A stretch of DNA of 64,000 nt from positions 79,868-143,867 of the forward strand of contig JAQGLY010000008.1 of assembly GCA_028292625.1 (NCBI GenBank). The letters are read 5' to 3'. Below are positions 25,381 to 35,183 of the stretch, in pieces (within the stretch, counting starts at the first letter, position 1; each line of letters starts with the position of its first letter). The notes below the pieces were generated by a model, which saw nothing but the letters and a program-made list of their open reading frames with translations, was not told where the DNA came from and searched no databases. The stretch is from Herbaspirillum sp. Its GTDB lineage: Bacteria > Pseudomonadota > Gammaproteobacteria > Burkholderiales > Burkholderiaceae_D. The position numbers and the translations under genes were made by a program.

Positions 25381-27627
25381 CTAGCGCCACGCCCGCGGAT
25401 ATATTTCATCGAAACAGGTCGCCAGCGCAGGATCGGCTGCGGTCTGGTTCTCGATCAGGCTGGTCAAATGATATGACAGTGAGCCGGAGCATTGGCCTCT
25501 GTATATCCCTCGCAATACCGCGCCGAAATAGTCGATTTCGGCATTCAGTATCGACGGGTCCAGCGCATGGGCCTCGTTCAGGCATCCCAGGGCGTACATG
25601 CGCAGACTGCTTAAGGAGTCGACGTCCACGCCGAATACATATTCCGAGCTGTAGCGCACAAACAGAGTCCCCACGCAGAGCAGCATGCGGGCCCGATTGA
25701 GCGCGGTGTCGGCCAGTGAACGGTTATCCAGTTCGAACGATTTCCATAAGCCGTCGACATGCCCGGTGCTGAGGTGAAAATCGATTTTCTTCTGCTCCCG
25801 GTCGAAGAAAAGCTGGAAATCGCCCTCCAGAAAACGCTGGAAATAGGCGGTCAGATGAACATCGTCCGCCAGCGATATGCAATGGGGCGCGCCGCTGCCG
25901 TCGCCGGAAGCCAGCGACCGGCACAGCAGCGCATTGAGGAATTTATCTTTGTATGCGTCGCCTTCCGGATCGCCGAAAATGAAAGCAACCACATTGCTGC
26001 CGGTGGTTGGCGGAGGCCGAATGCCGTATGTCTCCATCGGCATCTCACAGTTTTGCATGATCGGATAGGGATTGCGCAGGCATTCATTGCGAAAGCTGCC
26101 GTCGGCGTCGTGCTCGAATTGATAACCGTCGTACGGTGTCGCGCATTGATGCAGAATGTTTTGCAATACCCGGTTTTCATAAGCCAGCGCCTGGCTGCCA
26201 TCCGGCGCAATAAAAATACTGCATAGCAAAGACAGGCCTTCTTCGACGGCTTCCAGCGCCGCCGCTACCGGCGCCACGCCCGGATGTTGCAAAAACCGCT
26301 GCTGGAGGGCGGCCAGCTGCTCTGGAAAAAGCGGGTCGCTATCGGTCAGGAATTGACTGACCGCGCCGCAGTAGCGCTGCCATGGAAGCGCCGGTTTGGC
26401 CCAGTCCAGATAGAGCAGCACATGCTCCAGGAGCGGTTCCGCCGAATTTCTCGCCCGGTGATTCCAGGACTCGAACAGCGCAGGCAGCACACACGCATCG
26501 ATATACGCCGCCAGCCGCTGATCGATCCAGCATTGTTCCTGCGTCATGAGAAAACGGGCATACGCGCTCAGCGGGACCGACCGCGCCGTATCGCTTATGC
26601 CGTCTTCGATCAAACGCCAAACCGCATCGTTGCGGACGGCGCTCTGGCGCGGGACGATGGAAGCCAGGGCGATGAGTTGCTGTTCGCGAAACAGGCGGCG
26701 GCTTTCGTCCCTGCGATAGAACATGCTCGGTATTCCGGTCACCGGGTCGATTCCGGCTTTGGCGACCGACAGCTGGACGCCTTCCAGGTCTGCGTTGAGG
26801 AAATTGGTGCCGGGCGCGCATGCCAGACCGGATGCATGCGTCAGCCGCGCCGAGCGGAAATCGGTGTTGATCAGATTGGCGCGATCGAATTGCGCACGGC
26901 AAAATGAAGCGTAACGGGCCGTTGCCGCGCTCAGGTTGGCGTCTGCGACGATCGCGCGGTCGGCGATGACTTCCTCCATATTCGCGCCGCGCAGGATGGC
27001 GCCGCGCAGATTGCAGCCGGTCAGATCGGCGCCGGCCAATTGTGCGTGGCTGAGATCCGCTTTGCGCAGATCGGCGTCGCGCCACCGGACCTCGCGCAGA
27101 TCGGCGTTGATCAGATTGGCGTTGCGCAGATCTATTTTGTCCCAGTTGCCGATGCGCAGGACGAACAACATGGCTTCCACGGGCCAGTCGAGCAGCGTGC
27201 GTCCCGGATCGATTTCCATGACGCGTGAGCTTTGCCGGGCGATTCTTTTGGATGTGGCGGGATCGCTGTCTTCCACGATGTCCCAGATGCCGCTGAGGAC
27301 CGGCTCCAGCGTCAGGCTGGCGGAGATGGCCTGCAAACGCTGCCTGAAGCTTTTTCGGTCGATGTGCAGATCGACAAGCGGCTCATTGATATCGAATGCC
27401 GGCCGCTCCGCGCACTGCTCGTCGAGCATGCGCGGGAAATAATGTTTGAGCGCAATCAGTTGTTTCGTGAAATCGAGCGTGGCGCGGAAGATGTCGGAGT
27501 CGGGGTCGCAGCAGTCGCCCATCAGCGCCAGAATTTTCGATTTGGTGCGCGTGCCGGAAAACGGCGGACGCGCCAGGCACCGGTTTGAAATACATGGCGC
27601 CAGCATAAGGGGGTTTAAAGGAAACAT
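25381..27627 (-). CDS. Pentapeptide-repeat protein with SopA/NleL-like layout (possible HECT-like E3 ligase)
   Basis: About 748 residues from MFPLN (the open frame allows 782 from a TTG further up). A helical N-terminal part is followed by pentapeptide repeats at about residues 160-285 (IDLRNANLINADLREV, then repeated A(D/N)LxxA units), which form a right-handed beta-helix. A large alpha-rich domain and a C-terminal lobe follow, with Cys near positions 713 and 738. The order beta-helix, central domain, C-terminal lobe with a cysteine close to the end, and a total of 750-780 residues, matches the effector E3 ligases SopA and NleL. No secretion genes are nearby. The start and the function are uncertain. 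Transcription converges with the agt-like gene. Confidence 0.55.
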   Translation of the reverse strand: MFPLNPLMLAPCISNRCLARPPFSGTRTKSKILALMGDCCDPDSDIFRATLDFTKQLIALKHYFPRMLDEQCAERPAFDINEPLVDLHIDRKSFRQRLQAISASLTLEPVLSGIWDIVEDSDPATSKRIARQSSRVMEIDPGRTLLDWPVEAMLFVLRIGNWDKIDLRNANLINADLREVRWRDADLRKADLSHAQLAGADLTGCNLRGAILRGANMEEVIADRAIVADANLSAATARYASFCRAQFDRANLINTDFRSARLTHASGLACAPGTNFLNADLEGVQLSVAKAGIDPVTGIPSMFYRRDESRRLFREQQLIALASIVPRQSAVRNDAVWRLIEDGISDTARSVPLSAYARFLMTQEQCWIDQRLAAYIDACVLPALFESWNHRARNSAEPLLEHVLLYLDWAKPALPWQRYCGAVSQFLTDSDPLFPEQLAALQQRFLQHPGVAPVAAALEAVEEGLSLLCSIFIAPDGSQALAYENRVLQNILHQCATPYDGYQFEHDADGSFRNECLRNPYPIMQNCEMPMETYGIRPPPTTGSNVVAFIFGDPEGDAYKDKFLNALLCRSLASGDGSGAPHCISLADDVHLTAYFQRFLEGDFQLFFDREQKKIDFHLSTGHVDGLWKSFELDNRSLADTALNRARMLLCVGTLFVRYSSEYVFGVDVDSLSSLRMYALGCLNEAHALDPSILNAEIDYFGAVLRGIYRGQCSGSLSYHLTSLIENQTAADPALATCFDEIYPRAWR

Positions 27628-27764
27628 CGTGTCCGGCCTGCCTCGTGAAAGAGATGCCGGACAGCATAAAAGAGCGGCGTGGATGAAGTAAATCGGAATA
27701 ACCGCAACTATGGAAAGGATATTTCTCAATTCGCTGCAAAAGGCTTGCAGGCCGCCGATACGGC

Positions 27765-28223
27765 TTATTTCACCAGCAATTCCGGCGCGATCACGGCGCG
27801 CAGATACGCGCTGGTGACGTCATTGCGTTCGCGTTGCGCGAACCACCAGACATTGGCCTTGCGCAGCGTCCATTCCTTTTTTTCCATGCCCATCAGCATC
27901 GATGCGATTTGTCCCAGCGCAGGTTGATGGCCGACGATCAGCACCGCTTCCTTGCTGTCCGGCCAATGCGCCGCCGCCAGCACCTGCTCCGGGGTGGCGC
28001 CCGGCCCCAGGTCGGGATGGATCTTGAATTTGCGTCCCAGCGCTTCGGCTGTCTGCACCGTGCGTGTCGCGGGGCTGACCAGGATGCGGCAGGTATTGGG
28101 CAAATTGCGGTCCAGCCAGTCGGCTATTTTCCAGGCCTGCTTTTGGCCTTTGCCGGTCAGCGCCCGGCCTTCGTCCGGTTCGCCGATTTCCGCTTCCGCA
28201 TGACGCCAGAGAATCAGATCCAT
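27765..28223 (-). CDS. sixA: Phosphohistidine phosphatase SixA
   Basis: 152 residues of the histidine phosphatase fold: the catalytic LILWRHAEAE at the very start, LVSPATRTVQTAEAL and IVGHQPALGQ later. SixA removes phosphate from phosphohistidine in signalling or phosphotransferase proteins. The start follows the ppk1 stop by 2 bases, so the two genes form an operon and are translationally close. Its link with ppk1 is common in proteobacteria, but its physiological target here is not known. Confidence 0.9.
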   Translation of the reverse strand: MDLILWRHAEAEIGEPDEGRALTGKGQKQAWKIADWLDRNLPNTCRILVSPATRTVQTAEALGRKFKIHPDLGPGATPEQVLAAAHWPDSKEAVLIVGHQPALGQIASMLMGMEKKEWTLRKANVWWFAQRERNDVTSAYLRAVIAPELLVK

Positions 28224-28225
28224 GG

Positions 28226-30355
28226 TTATTCTTCCGTGTTGACAGATGGCGCGCCCAAGGTGGCGGCCAGAAATTCCTGAGCGCTGAATTTGGCTTGTTT
28301 GGCGCGCATCTTGCGTTGTACATACTTGCCGTTTGGTTCCAGGTGCCAGGCGTTGGCATTGTCTTTCAAATAGGGATTCAGGCCCTCGTTGAGGACCCGT
28401 TTCTTCAAGGTCTCGTCGAGCACCGGAAACGCCACTTCGACGCGGCGAAACAGATTGCGGTTCATCCAGTCGGCGCTGGCCAGCCGCACATCGTGCGCCA
28501 GATCGTTGCGGAAATAATAGATGCGCGTGTGTTCCAGGAAACGGCCGATGATGGAGCGCACCTTGATGTTTTCCGACAGGCCCGGCACCCCGGGACGCAA
28601 GGCGCAGGCGCCGCGCACGATCAGATCGATCTCGACTCCTTCGGCGGACGCCGCATACAGTTCGCGGATCACCGATTCGTCCAGCAGCGCATTCATTTTC
28701 GCGATGATGCGGGCCGGGCGTCCTGCGCGCGCGATGTTCGCTTCGTTGCGGATGGCGCGGATCAATTCCTTTTGCAATGCGAACGGCGCCAGCCACAGGT
28801 ATTCGAGTTTTTTCGGCTTGGTCAGGCTGGTCAGATGAATGAAGATCTCGTTGACTTCCGCGGTCATTTGCGGATGCGCGGTCAACAGGCCGAAATCGGT
28901 ATAGAAGCGCGTCGTGGTCGGATGATAGTTGCCGGTGCCCATATGCGCATAACAGCGCAGCTCGCCCGCTTCGCGTCGGATCACAAGCGCCAGTTTGGCG
29001 TGGGTTTTCAGGCCGACCACGCCGTACACCACCTGGGCGCCGGCGCGTTCGAGCCTGTCAGCCCAGTTGATATTGGCTTCTTCGTCGAAGCGCGCCATCA
29101 GTTCCACGATGACCGTCACTTCCTTGCCGTGCTGGGCGGCATAGATCAGCGATTCCATCAGATCCGAGTTCATGCCCGTGCGGTAGATGGTCTGCTTGAG
29201 CGCGACCACGTCCGGGTCGCGCGATGCGGTGCGGATGAATTCGACCACCGGCTGGAACGATTGGAACGGATGATGCAGCAGCACGTCGCGCTCGCGCAGC
29301 AGTGCGAAGATGTCTCCCGTCATCGACTGCAACGGCTCCGGCATGCCCTGGAAGAACGGCGGGAAACTCAGCCCCGGCTGGGTCGCGTAATCGGCGATTT
29401 CGGACAGGCGCACCATATTCACCGGGCCGTCCACCGCATACAGGCGGTCGCGGTCGATCGAGAATTGCGCGAGCAGGAAATCGGACAGATGCGCAGGACA
29501 TCGGGCGCTGACTTCCAGGCGCACCGCGACGCCGAACTGGCGGCTGTGCAATTCGCTTTGCAGCGCCTGGCGCAGATTCTTGACTTCTTCCTCGTCGACC
29601 CACAGGTCGCTGTTGCGGGTGACCCGGAACTGCGAATAGGAAATTACCTCGCGGCCGGTAAACAGCTCGGCCATATGGGCGTGAATGATCGACGACAGCA
29701 GGCAGAAGCAGGAACCGGTGTCGGACAGTTCATCCGGCAGCTTGATCACCCGCGGCAGCACCCGGGGCGCCTTGACGATGGCGATGCCGGTGCCGCGGCC
29801 GAACGCGTCCTTGCCGGACAGTTCGACGATGAAATTGAGACTCTTGTTCAATACTTGCGGAAACGGATGCGCCGGATCCAGGCCGATCGGCGTGAGCAGC
29901 GGGCGCACATACTGCTCGAAATAGCCTTTGACCCATGCGCGCTGGCGCTCGTTGCGGTCGCCGTGATGCAGCAGGGAGATGCCGGCGGCGGCCAGTTGCG
30001 GCAACACTTCCGTATTGAGCAACTGGTATTGACGCGCCACGATCTGGTGGCATTCGGCATTGGTCAGCGCCAGCGCCGCCGCCAGGATCGGCGGATCGAC
30101 CTGTTCGCCCTCGATGCGGTTGGCCAGCAGACTGGCGATCCGCACTTCGAAGAATTCATCGAGATTGTTACTGACGATGCACAGATATTTAAGACGTTCG
30201 AGCAGCGGAATCGATTGGTCTTCCGCCTGGGCCAGCACGCGCCGGTTGAAAGCCAGTTGCGAAATCTCCCGATTCAGATAAATCGCCGAAGCGGTGGGCT
30301 CAATCGCCGGACCGATGACGGCGACGGCTTCTTCGGATTTGATTTTCTTGGTCAT
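28226..30355 (-). CDS. ppk1: Polyphosphate kinase
   Basis: 709 residues of Ppk1: an N-terminal domain beginning LNREISQLAFNRRVL, the middle domain with FFEVRIASLLANR, the catalytic PLD-like part with ELMARFDEEANINWADRLERAG, and the histidine motif VGLKTHAKLALV where the enzyme phosphorylates itself. It makes inorganic polyphosphate from ATP. A near-perfect Pho box lies 48 bases upstream on the same strand (30403-30420), pointing to PhoB induction during phosphate starvation. sixA follows directly, and pstS is divergent. Confidence 0.96.
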   Translation of the reverse strand: MTKKIKSEEAVAVIGPAIEPTASAIYLNREISQLAFNRRVLAQAEDQSIPLLERLKYLCIVSNNLDEFFEVRIASLLANRIEGEQVDPPILAAALALTNAECHQIVARQYQLLNTEVLPQLAAAGISLLHHGDRNERQRAWVKGYFEQYVRPLLTPIGLDPAHPFPQVLNKSLNFIVELSGKDAFGRGTGIAIVKAPRVLPRVIKLPDELSDTGSCFCLLSSIIHAHMAELFTGREVISYSQFRVTRNSDLWVDEEEVKNLRQALQSELHSRQFGVAVRLEVSARCPAHLSDFLLAQFSIDRDRLYAVDGPVNMVRLSEIADYATQPGLSFPPFFQGMPEPLQSMTGDIFALLRERDVLLHHPFQSFQPVVEFIRTASRDPDVVALKQTIYRTGMNSDLMESLIYAAQHGKEVTVIVELMARFDEEANINWADRLERAGAQVVYGVVGLKTHAKLALVIRREAGELRCYAHMGTGNYHPTTTRFYTDFGLLTAHPQMTAEVNEIFIHLTSLTKPKKLEYLWLAPFALQKELIRAIRNEANIARAGRPARIIAKMNALLDESVIRELYAASAEGVEIDLIVRGACALRPGVPGLSENIKVRSIIGRFLEHTRIYYFRNDLAHDVRLASADWMNRNLFRRVEVAFPVLDETLKKRVLNEGLNPYLKDNANAWHLEPNGKYVQRKMRAKQAKFSAQEFLAATLGAPSVNTEE

Positions 30356-30402
30356 GGGCGCCTGGAGGGTGGGGCGTTGATTTCAAAGTGTAGGTTTCCA
30401 AT

Positions 30403-30420
30403 GTGACAACTTAATGACAG
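30403..30420 (-). promoter_or_regulatory. Pho box of the ppk1-sixA operon
   Basis: On the minus strand the sequence CTGTCAT-TAAG-TTGTCAC gives two half-sites 11 bases apart, almost identical to the PhoB consensus. TACACT, a -10-like hexamer, follows after exactly ten bases, the same geometry as at pstS. It lies 48 bases before the ppk1 start. Confidence 0.85.
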
Positions 30421-30492
30421 GAAAATTGCGTTTTTTACCGAGATTTCATAGGGAACTCACGCTTATTTTTGCAACCCCTGGCAGGGCGGAAA

Positions 30493-30510
30493 AAGTCATA
30501 AAGTCGTCAC
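30493..30510 (+). promoter_or_regulatory. Pho box of the pst-pho operon
   Basis: AAGTCAT-AAAG-TCGTCAC gives two half-sites 11 bases apart, matching the PhoB direct repeat. A -10-like TACAGT starts at 30521, again ten bases after the box. The pstS start is at 30563, leaving a 5' leader of about 30 bases with TAGGAG before the ATG. Confidence 0.8.
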
Positions 30511-30562
30511 AATTGGCCGTTACAGTTCGATCCGTTACTTTCGTCAATCCTAGGAGCTGAGT

Positions 30563-31612
30563 ATGCGTTTGAACACAATTATTAAAACAATGGCTGTCGC
30601 GGTATGCGGTACCCTGGCTTTCTCGGTAGCGGCGCAAGCTGCCGATATCACCGGCGCCGGATCCTCATTCGTCTATCCAGCCTTTTCCAAATGGGCTGAA
30701 GCCTATAAGGCCGCGACCGGCAACAGCCTGAACTATCAATCGATCGGTTCCGGCGGCGGCATCAAGCAAATCAAGGCGAAAACAGTCGATTTCGGCGCAT
30801 CGGACATGCCTTTGCCCGTGACTGAACTGGAGGCGGACGGCCTGATGCAATTCCCGTCAATTGTCGGCGGTGTGGTCACTGTCGTCAACTTGGACGGCGT
30901 CGGCGAAGGCAGGCTGAAATTGTCGGGCCCGGTCCTGGCCGACATCTACGATGCCAAGATCACCAAATGGAACGACCAGGCGATCGCAGCCCTGAACCCT
31001 GGCGTCAAGCTGCCGGCCGACGACATCACTGTCGTGTATCGCGCGGACGCTTCGGGCACATCGTTCGTGTTCACCAGCTATCTGTCGAAGGTCAGCCCTA
31101 GCTTCAAGACCGGCGTCGGCGCCGGCACCTCGGTCAAGTGGCCTACCGGTATCGGCGGCAAGGGTAATGAAGGCGTTGCCGCCAACGTCGCCAAGATCAA
31201 GGGATCCATCGGTTACGTGGAATATGCGTATGCGCATGAGAACAAGATGGCCTACACGCTGATCAAGAATGCCGATGGCGTCTACGTTACACCCAAGGAA
31301 TCCACATTCGAGGCCGCAACCGCCGCCGCCGACTGGGCCAAAACGCCTGGATTCGTAGTGGACTTCACCAATGCAGCGGGCAAAAACAGCTGGCCTATTA
31401 CCAGTGCTTCGTTCATCATTATGCACAAAGCGCAGGAAGCCAACGGCGCCAAGGGCAAGGAAGTCCTGAAATTCTTCGACTGGGCCTACAAGAAGGGCGC
31501 AAGCGACGCTTCCAAGCTGGATTACGTTCCGTTGCCTGCACCGGTCGTGAAGCTGGTTGAAGATTCGTGGAAAGCCAATCTGAAAGACAGCAGCGGCAAG
31601 GCAATCTGGTAA
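30563..31612 (+). CDS. pstS: Phosphate ABC transporter periplasmic binding protein
   Basis: 349 residues with a Sec signal peptide ending AQA and the PstS motifs ITGAGSSFVYPAFSKWAEAYKA, IGSGGGIKQI, FGASDMPL and YRADASGTSFVFTSYLS. It captures phosphate in the periplasm for the PstCAB importer. A Pho box and -10 lie immediately upstream. A strong stem-loop separates it from pstC, which would keep binding-protein mRNA more abundant than permease mRNA. Confidence 0.97.
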   Translation: MRLNTIIKTMAVAVCGTLAFSVAAQAADITGAGSSFVYPAFSKWAEAYKAATGNSLNYQSIGSGGGIKQIKAKTVDFGASDMPLPVTELEADGLMQFPSIVGGVVTVVNLDGVGEGRLKLSGPVLADIYDAKITKWNDQAIAALNPGVKLPADDITVVYRADASGTSFVFTSYLSKVSPSFKTGVGAGTSVKWPTGIGGKGNEGVAANVAKIKGSIGYVEYAYAHENKMAYTLIKNADGVYVTPKESTFEAATAAADWAKTPGFVVDFTNAAGKNSWPITSASFIIMHKAQEANGAKGKEVLKFFDWAYKKGASDASKLDYVPLPAPVVKLVEDSWKANLKDSSGKAIW

Positions 31613-31629
31613 GTAACACTGATGTCTCC

Positions 31630-31681
31630 GGTTCGCCGCTGTCGTCTGCCGGTTATGTAACGGCAGCGGCGGCGGCGAACC
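31630..31681 (+). promoter_or_regulatory. Nested stem-loop between pstS and pstC
   Basis: GGTTCGCCGC (31630-31639) pairs with GCGGCGAACC (31672-31681), and inside it CTGCCG (31646-31651) pairs with CGGCAG (31661-31666). No T run follows. Its position after pstS fits a message-stabilising or attenuating hairpin that raises PstS over PstC; this is inferred from position, not tested. Confidence 0.55.
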
Positions 31682-31702
31682 ACTTTAAAGAACGGTTGCA
31701 CA

Positions 31703-32734
31703 ATGAGCGCACATATCTCTACACCCGCCATGCAGAGTTCACCCGCATCGGGCGGTGCATCCGTTGAAAGCGGCCGCATCGACGCCGCATTGATCGCAAC
31801 CATGCGCAAACAGCGCATTCAGGATTTCCTCTTTCATAAAATCACGCTGCTTTTCGCATTGACGGTGCTGTTGATGCTGGGCGGGATTATCATTTCCTTG
31901 TTTATCGGCGCGTGGCCTGCATTTCACGCGTTCGGCCCCGGTTTCATCACGCGCGTGGAGTGGGATCCGGTCAACGACGAGTACGGCGCGGCGATCGCCA
32001 TTGTCGGCACCCTGGCGACGTCGGCCATTGCATTGCTGATCGCGTTTCCGGTGAGCTTCGGGATCGCCCTGTTTCTGACCGAGATCTGCCCGAGCAGGCT
32101 GCGCCAGCCGCTGGGCACCGCGGTCGAGCTGCTGGCCGGCGTGCCAAGCATCATTTACGGCATGTGGGGCCTGTTTGTATTCGCCCCGCTGTTCGCTGAA
32201 TACGTGCAACCGGCCTTGCGCCATACGGTAGGCCAGATACCGGGTATCGGCATATTGTTTTCGGGTCCGATGATGGGCATCGGCATTCTGACCGCCGGCC
32301 TGATTCTGGCGGTGATGATTATTCCGTTCATCGCTTCGGTGATGCGCGACGTGTTCGAAGTGGTGCCGGCGGTGCTCAAGGAGTCCGCTTACGGCCTGGG
32401 CTGCACGCGCTGGGAAGTGGTGCGCAAGATTGTGTTGCCTTACACCAAGACCGGCGTGGTCGGCGGCGTCATGCTGGGCCTGGGCCGCGCGCTGGGCGAA
32501 ACGATGGCGGTCACCTTCGTGATCGGCAATGCGCAGCGCTTGTCCTGGTCATTGTTTGCATCCGGCAACAGTATCGCGTCCACATTGGCCAACGAAATCG
32601 CGGAAGCCTCCACGCCCTTGCACGTATCGTCGCTGTTTGCGCTGGGCCTGATCCTGTTCGCGATCACCTTTATCGTGCTGGCGGTCGCCAAGTTAATGTT
32701 GCAGGGCATGTCCCGCAAGGAAGGCAGCAAATGA
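31703..32734 (+). CDS. pstC: Phosphate ABC transporter permease PstC
   Basis: 343 residues with six or so membrane helices and the BPD-transporter EAA loop ([20 protein letters not shown]) near residue 230, and the [17 protein letters not shown] segment typical of PstC. With PstA it forms the channel of the phosphate importer. The N-terminal 40 residues are a longer hydrophilic lead than in some relatives. Its end overlaps pstA by four bases (ATGA). Confidence 0.96.
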   Translation: MSAHISTPAMQSSPASGGASVESGRIDAALIATMRKQRIQDFLFHKITLLFALTVLLMLGGIIISLFIGAWPAFHAFGPGFITRVEWDPVNDEYGAAIAIVGTLATSAIALLIAFPVSFGIALFLTEICPSRLRQPLGTAVELLAGVPSIIYGMWGLFVFAPLFAEYVQPALRHTVGQIPGIGILFSGPMMGIGILTAGLILAVMIIPFIASVMRDVFEVVPAVLKESAYGLGCTRWEVVRKIVLPYTKTGVVGGVMLGLGRALGETMAVTFVIGNAQRLSWSLFASGNSIASTLANEIAEASTPLHVSSLFALGLILFAITFIVLAVAKLMLQGMSRKEGSK

Positions 32735-33636
32735 GCCGGGATCAACAAGACGCGGCAGAGGCCGGCGTGCATCCGCATAGTAATTCGCGCATGAATCCCG
32801 TATACCGGCGACGCCTGCTGTATCACCGGCTCGGCATGCTGTTTTCGTTTGCCGCAATGGCGCTGGGTCTGATCATGCTGATGTGGATCCTGCTGACGCT
32901 GGTGATCAAGGGCTTTGGCGCGCTGAATCTGGGTCTGCTGACGCAAAACACCCCGTCGCCGGGCGGCGAGGGCGGCGGTCTGCTCAACGCGATCACCGGC
33001 AGTGTGCTGATGGTCGGCATTTCGACGCTGATCAGCACCCCGATCGGCATTCTGGCCGGGATCTATCTGGCCGAATACGGCGAGGAAAGCAAACTGGCGC
33101 AAACCACCCGTTTCGTGACCGACATCATGCTGTCGGCGCCGTCGATCGTGATCGGCCTGTTCGTGTATGCGATTTATGTCGCCAATATCGGGCATTTTTC
33201 CGGCTGGGCGGGAACTTTCGCGATTTCGCTGATCGCCATTCCGGTGATCGTCAGAACCACGGACAACATGCTGAAACTGGTGCCGAGCAGCCTGCGCGAA
33301 GCTGCGTTTTCGCTGGGAACGCCGCGCTGGAAAGTGGCGATGATGATTCGCCTGCGCGCGGTCAAGGCCGGCGTCGTGACCGGCGTGCTGCTGGCGGTGG
33401 CGCGGATCTCCGGCGAAACCGCGCCGCTGTTGTTCACCGCGCTCAACAACCAGTTCTTCAGCACCAATATGAACCGGCCGATCGCCAATTTGCCGGTGGT
33501 CATCAATCAGTTTGCGATGAGTCCTTATAACAATTGGGTCTCGCTGGCGTGGGGCGGCGCGTTGCTGATTACCTTTAGCGTGCTGCTGCTGAACATTCTG
33601 TCGCGCACCTTGTTCAGCCAGAAAATTCCCGGTTAA
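32731..33636 (+). CDS. pstA: Phosphate ABC transporter permease PstA
   Basis: 301 residues with about six membrane helices, the EAA-loop segment [22 protein letters not shown], and [20 protein letters not shown], which is characteristic of PstA. It starts inside the pstC stop, showing coupling, and is followed by pstB after 16 bases. It forms the phosphate channel with PstC. Confidence 0.96.
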   Translation: MSRDQQDAAEAGVHPHSNSRMNPVYRRRLLYHRLGMLFSFAAMALGLIMLMWILLTLVIKGFGALNLGLLTQNTPSPGGEGGGLLNAITGSVLMVGISTLISTPIGILAGIYLAEYGEESKLAQTTRFVTDIMLSAPSIVIGLFVYAIYVANIGHFSGWAGTFAISLIAIPVIVRTTDNMLKLVPSSLREAAFSLGTPRWKVAMMIRLRAVKAGVVTGVLLAVARISGETAPLLFTALNNQFFSTNMNRPIANLPVVINQFAMSPYNNWVSLAWGGALLITFSVLLLNILSRTLFSQKIPG

Positions 33637-33652
33637 TCTCCTAGAGAAATAT

Positions 33653-34444
33653 ATGACTATGCAAACAGCAGCGGAAAACGGCAGGGGCCTGAAGCCGATG
33701 ATTGAAGTCGCTGACCTGAATTTTTATTACGGAAATTTCCAGGGCCTCAAGAATATCAATCTGAATATCGAAGAAAAGAAAGTCACCGCGTTCATCGGGC
33801 CGTCCGGTTGCGGCAAGTCGACGTTGCTGCGTACCTTCAACCGCATGTACGACCTGTATCCGGGACAGCGCGCGGAAGGCCAGATCATGTACGGCGGCCG
33901 CAATATTCTGGACGCGGGCCAGGACCTGAACATGTTGCGCGCCAAGGTCGGCATGGTGTTTCAGAAGCCGACGCCGTTTCCGATGTCAGTCTACGACAAT
34001 ATCGCTTTCGGCATTCGTTTATATGAAAACCTGCCGAAGGGCGAAATGGACGAGCGCGTCGAATGGGCGCTGAACAAGGCCGCGCTGTGGGGCGAAGTCA
34101 AGGACAAACTGAACAAGAGCGGTTTGTCGCTGTCCGGCGGCCAGCAGCAGCGCTTATGCATCGCGCGCGGCGTGGCGGTCAAGCCGGAAGTGCTGTTGCT
34201 GGACGAGCCTACCTCGGCGCTGGATCCGATTTCGACGGCCAAGGTGGAAGAACTGATCGGCGAACTGAAGAACGATTACACCATCGCCATCGTGACGCAC
34301 AATATGCAGCAGGCGGCGCGCTGCTCGGACAACACAGCGTATATGTACCTGGGCGAACTGGTCGAGTTCGGCGTGACCGATCAGATCTTCATGAACCCGG
34401 CGCGCAAAGAGACGCAAGACTATATCACCGGCCGTTTCGGCTAA
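33653..34444 (+). CDS. pstB: Phosphate ABC transporter ATP-binding protein
   Basis: 263 residues with the Walker A GPSGCGKS near residue 47, Q-loop KPTPFPMS, signature LSGGQQQR and Walker [14 protein letters not shown]. The short start [12 protein letters not shown] gives a normal length. It powers PstCA phosphate import and, with PhoU and PhoR, reports phosphate supply. It is cotranscribed with the other pst genes. Confidence 0.97.
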   Translation: MTMQTAAENGRGLKPMIEVADLNFYYGNFQGLKNINLNIEEKKVTAFIGPSGCGKSTLLRTFNRMYDLYPGQRAEGQIMYGGRNILDAGQDLNMLRAKVGMVFQKPTPFPMSVYDNIAFGIRLYENLPKGEMDERVEWALNKAALWGEVKDKLNKSGLSLSGGQQQRLCIARGVAVKPEVLLLDEPTSALDPISTAKVEELIGELKNDYTIAIVTHNMQQAARCSDNTAYMYLGELVEFGVTDQIFMNPARKETQDYITGRFG

Positions 34445-34471
34445 GCAGCACCTCTGAGAAGGACTTTTAAA

Positions 34472-35179
34472 ATGACAGGCGATCACTCTTCGAAACAATA
34501 CGATGCCGATCTTGAAGGAATTCGTTCCAAGGTCCTGCTGATGGGCGGCATGGTTGAACAACAGTTCCAGGAAGCGATGTTGGCGTTTAGCGACGGCAAT
34601 GTCAGGCTGGCCGAAAAAGTGATCGCCGACGACGATCATGTGAATGCGCTCGAAGTCGAGCTGGACGACGCATGCTGTCACCTGATCGTGCGCCGCCAGC
34701 CGACCGCCAACGATTTGCGCACCGTGATGGCGACCATCAAGATCATTACCGATCTGGAACGCATCGGCGACGAATCCAGCAAGATCGCGCGCACATCGAT
34801 GCGCATGACCGAGCGGGCCGGCATCAAGGCCGGCGAGCATTTCAAAATGGTCAAGGATATCAGCGACCGCGCCGCCGCGATGCTCAGAGGGTCGCTGGAC
34901 GCATTGGCGCGCCTGGATCAAAAGCAGGCTCTGGCGCTGATTGCGGACGATACCGCGATCGATATCGGCTTCCGCACCATCACGCGCAGTCTGGCGACTT
35001 ACATGATGGAAGACCCGCGGACGATTTCGTCGTCGGTCGACACGATGTGGGTGGCCAAGGCGATCGAGCGGGTTGGCGATCACGCCAAGAACATCGCCGA
35101 ATTCGTGGTCTACGTGGTGGGCGGCAAAGACATCCGTCACAGCGATTTCGCCACCGTGGACAAGTCGGCCTCCACCTGA
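34472..35179 (+). CDS. phoU: Phosphate signalling complex protein PhoU
   Basis: 235 residues in two PhoU repeats of three helices each (ExxxD patterns: LERIGDESSKIARTS and the later IERVGDHAKNIAEFVVY). It couples Pst transporter state to the PhoR kinase, holding the Pho regulon off when phosphate is plentiful. It lies 27 bases after pstB and 4 bases before phoB. Confidence 0.95.
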   Translation: MTGDHSSKQYDADLEGIRSKVLLMGGMVEQQFQEAMLAFSDGNVRLAEKVIADDDHVNALEVELDDACCHLIVRRQPTANDLRTVMATIKIITDLERIGDESSKIARTSMRMTERAGIKAGEHFKMVKDISDRAAAMLRGSLDALARLDQKQALALIADDTAIDIGFRTITRSLATYMMEDPRTISSSVDTMWVAKAIERVGDHAKNIAEFVVYVVGGKDIRHSDFATVDKSAST

Positions 35180-35183
35180 AACC

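Noticed and set aside
28295..30406. 703-residue plus-strand open frame over ppk1
   Set aside because: It is antisense to the fully conserved ppk1 reading frame and has the Asp/His/Arg-rich composition of a shadow frame in high-GC DNA; no known motif.
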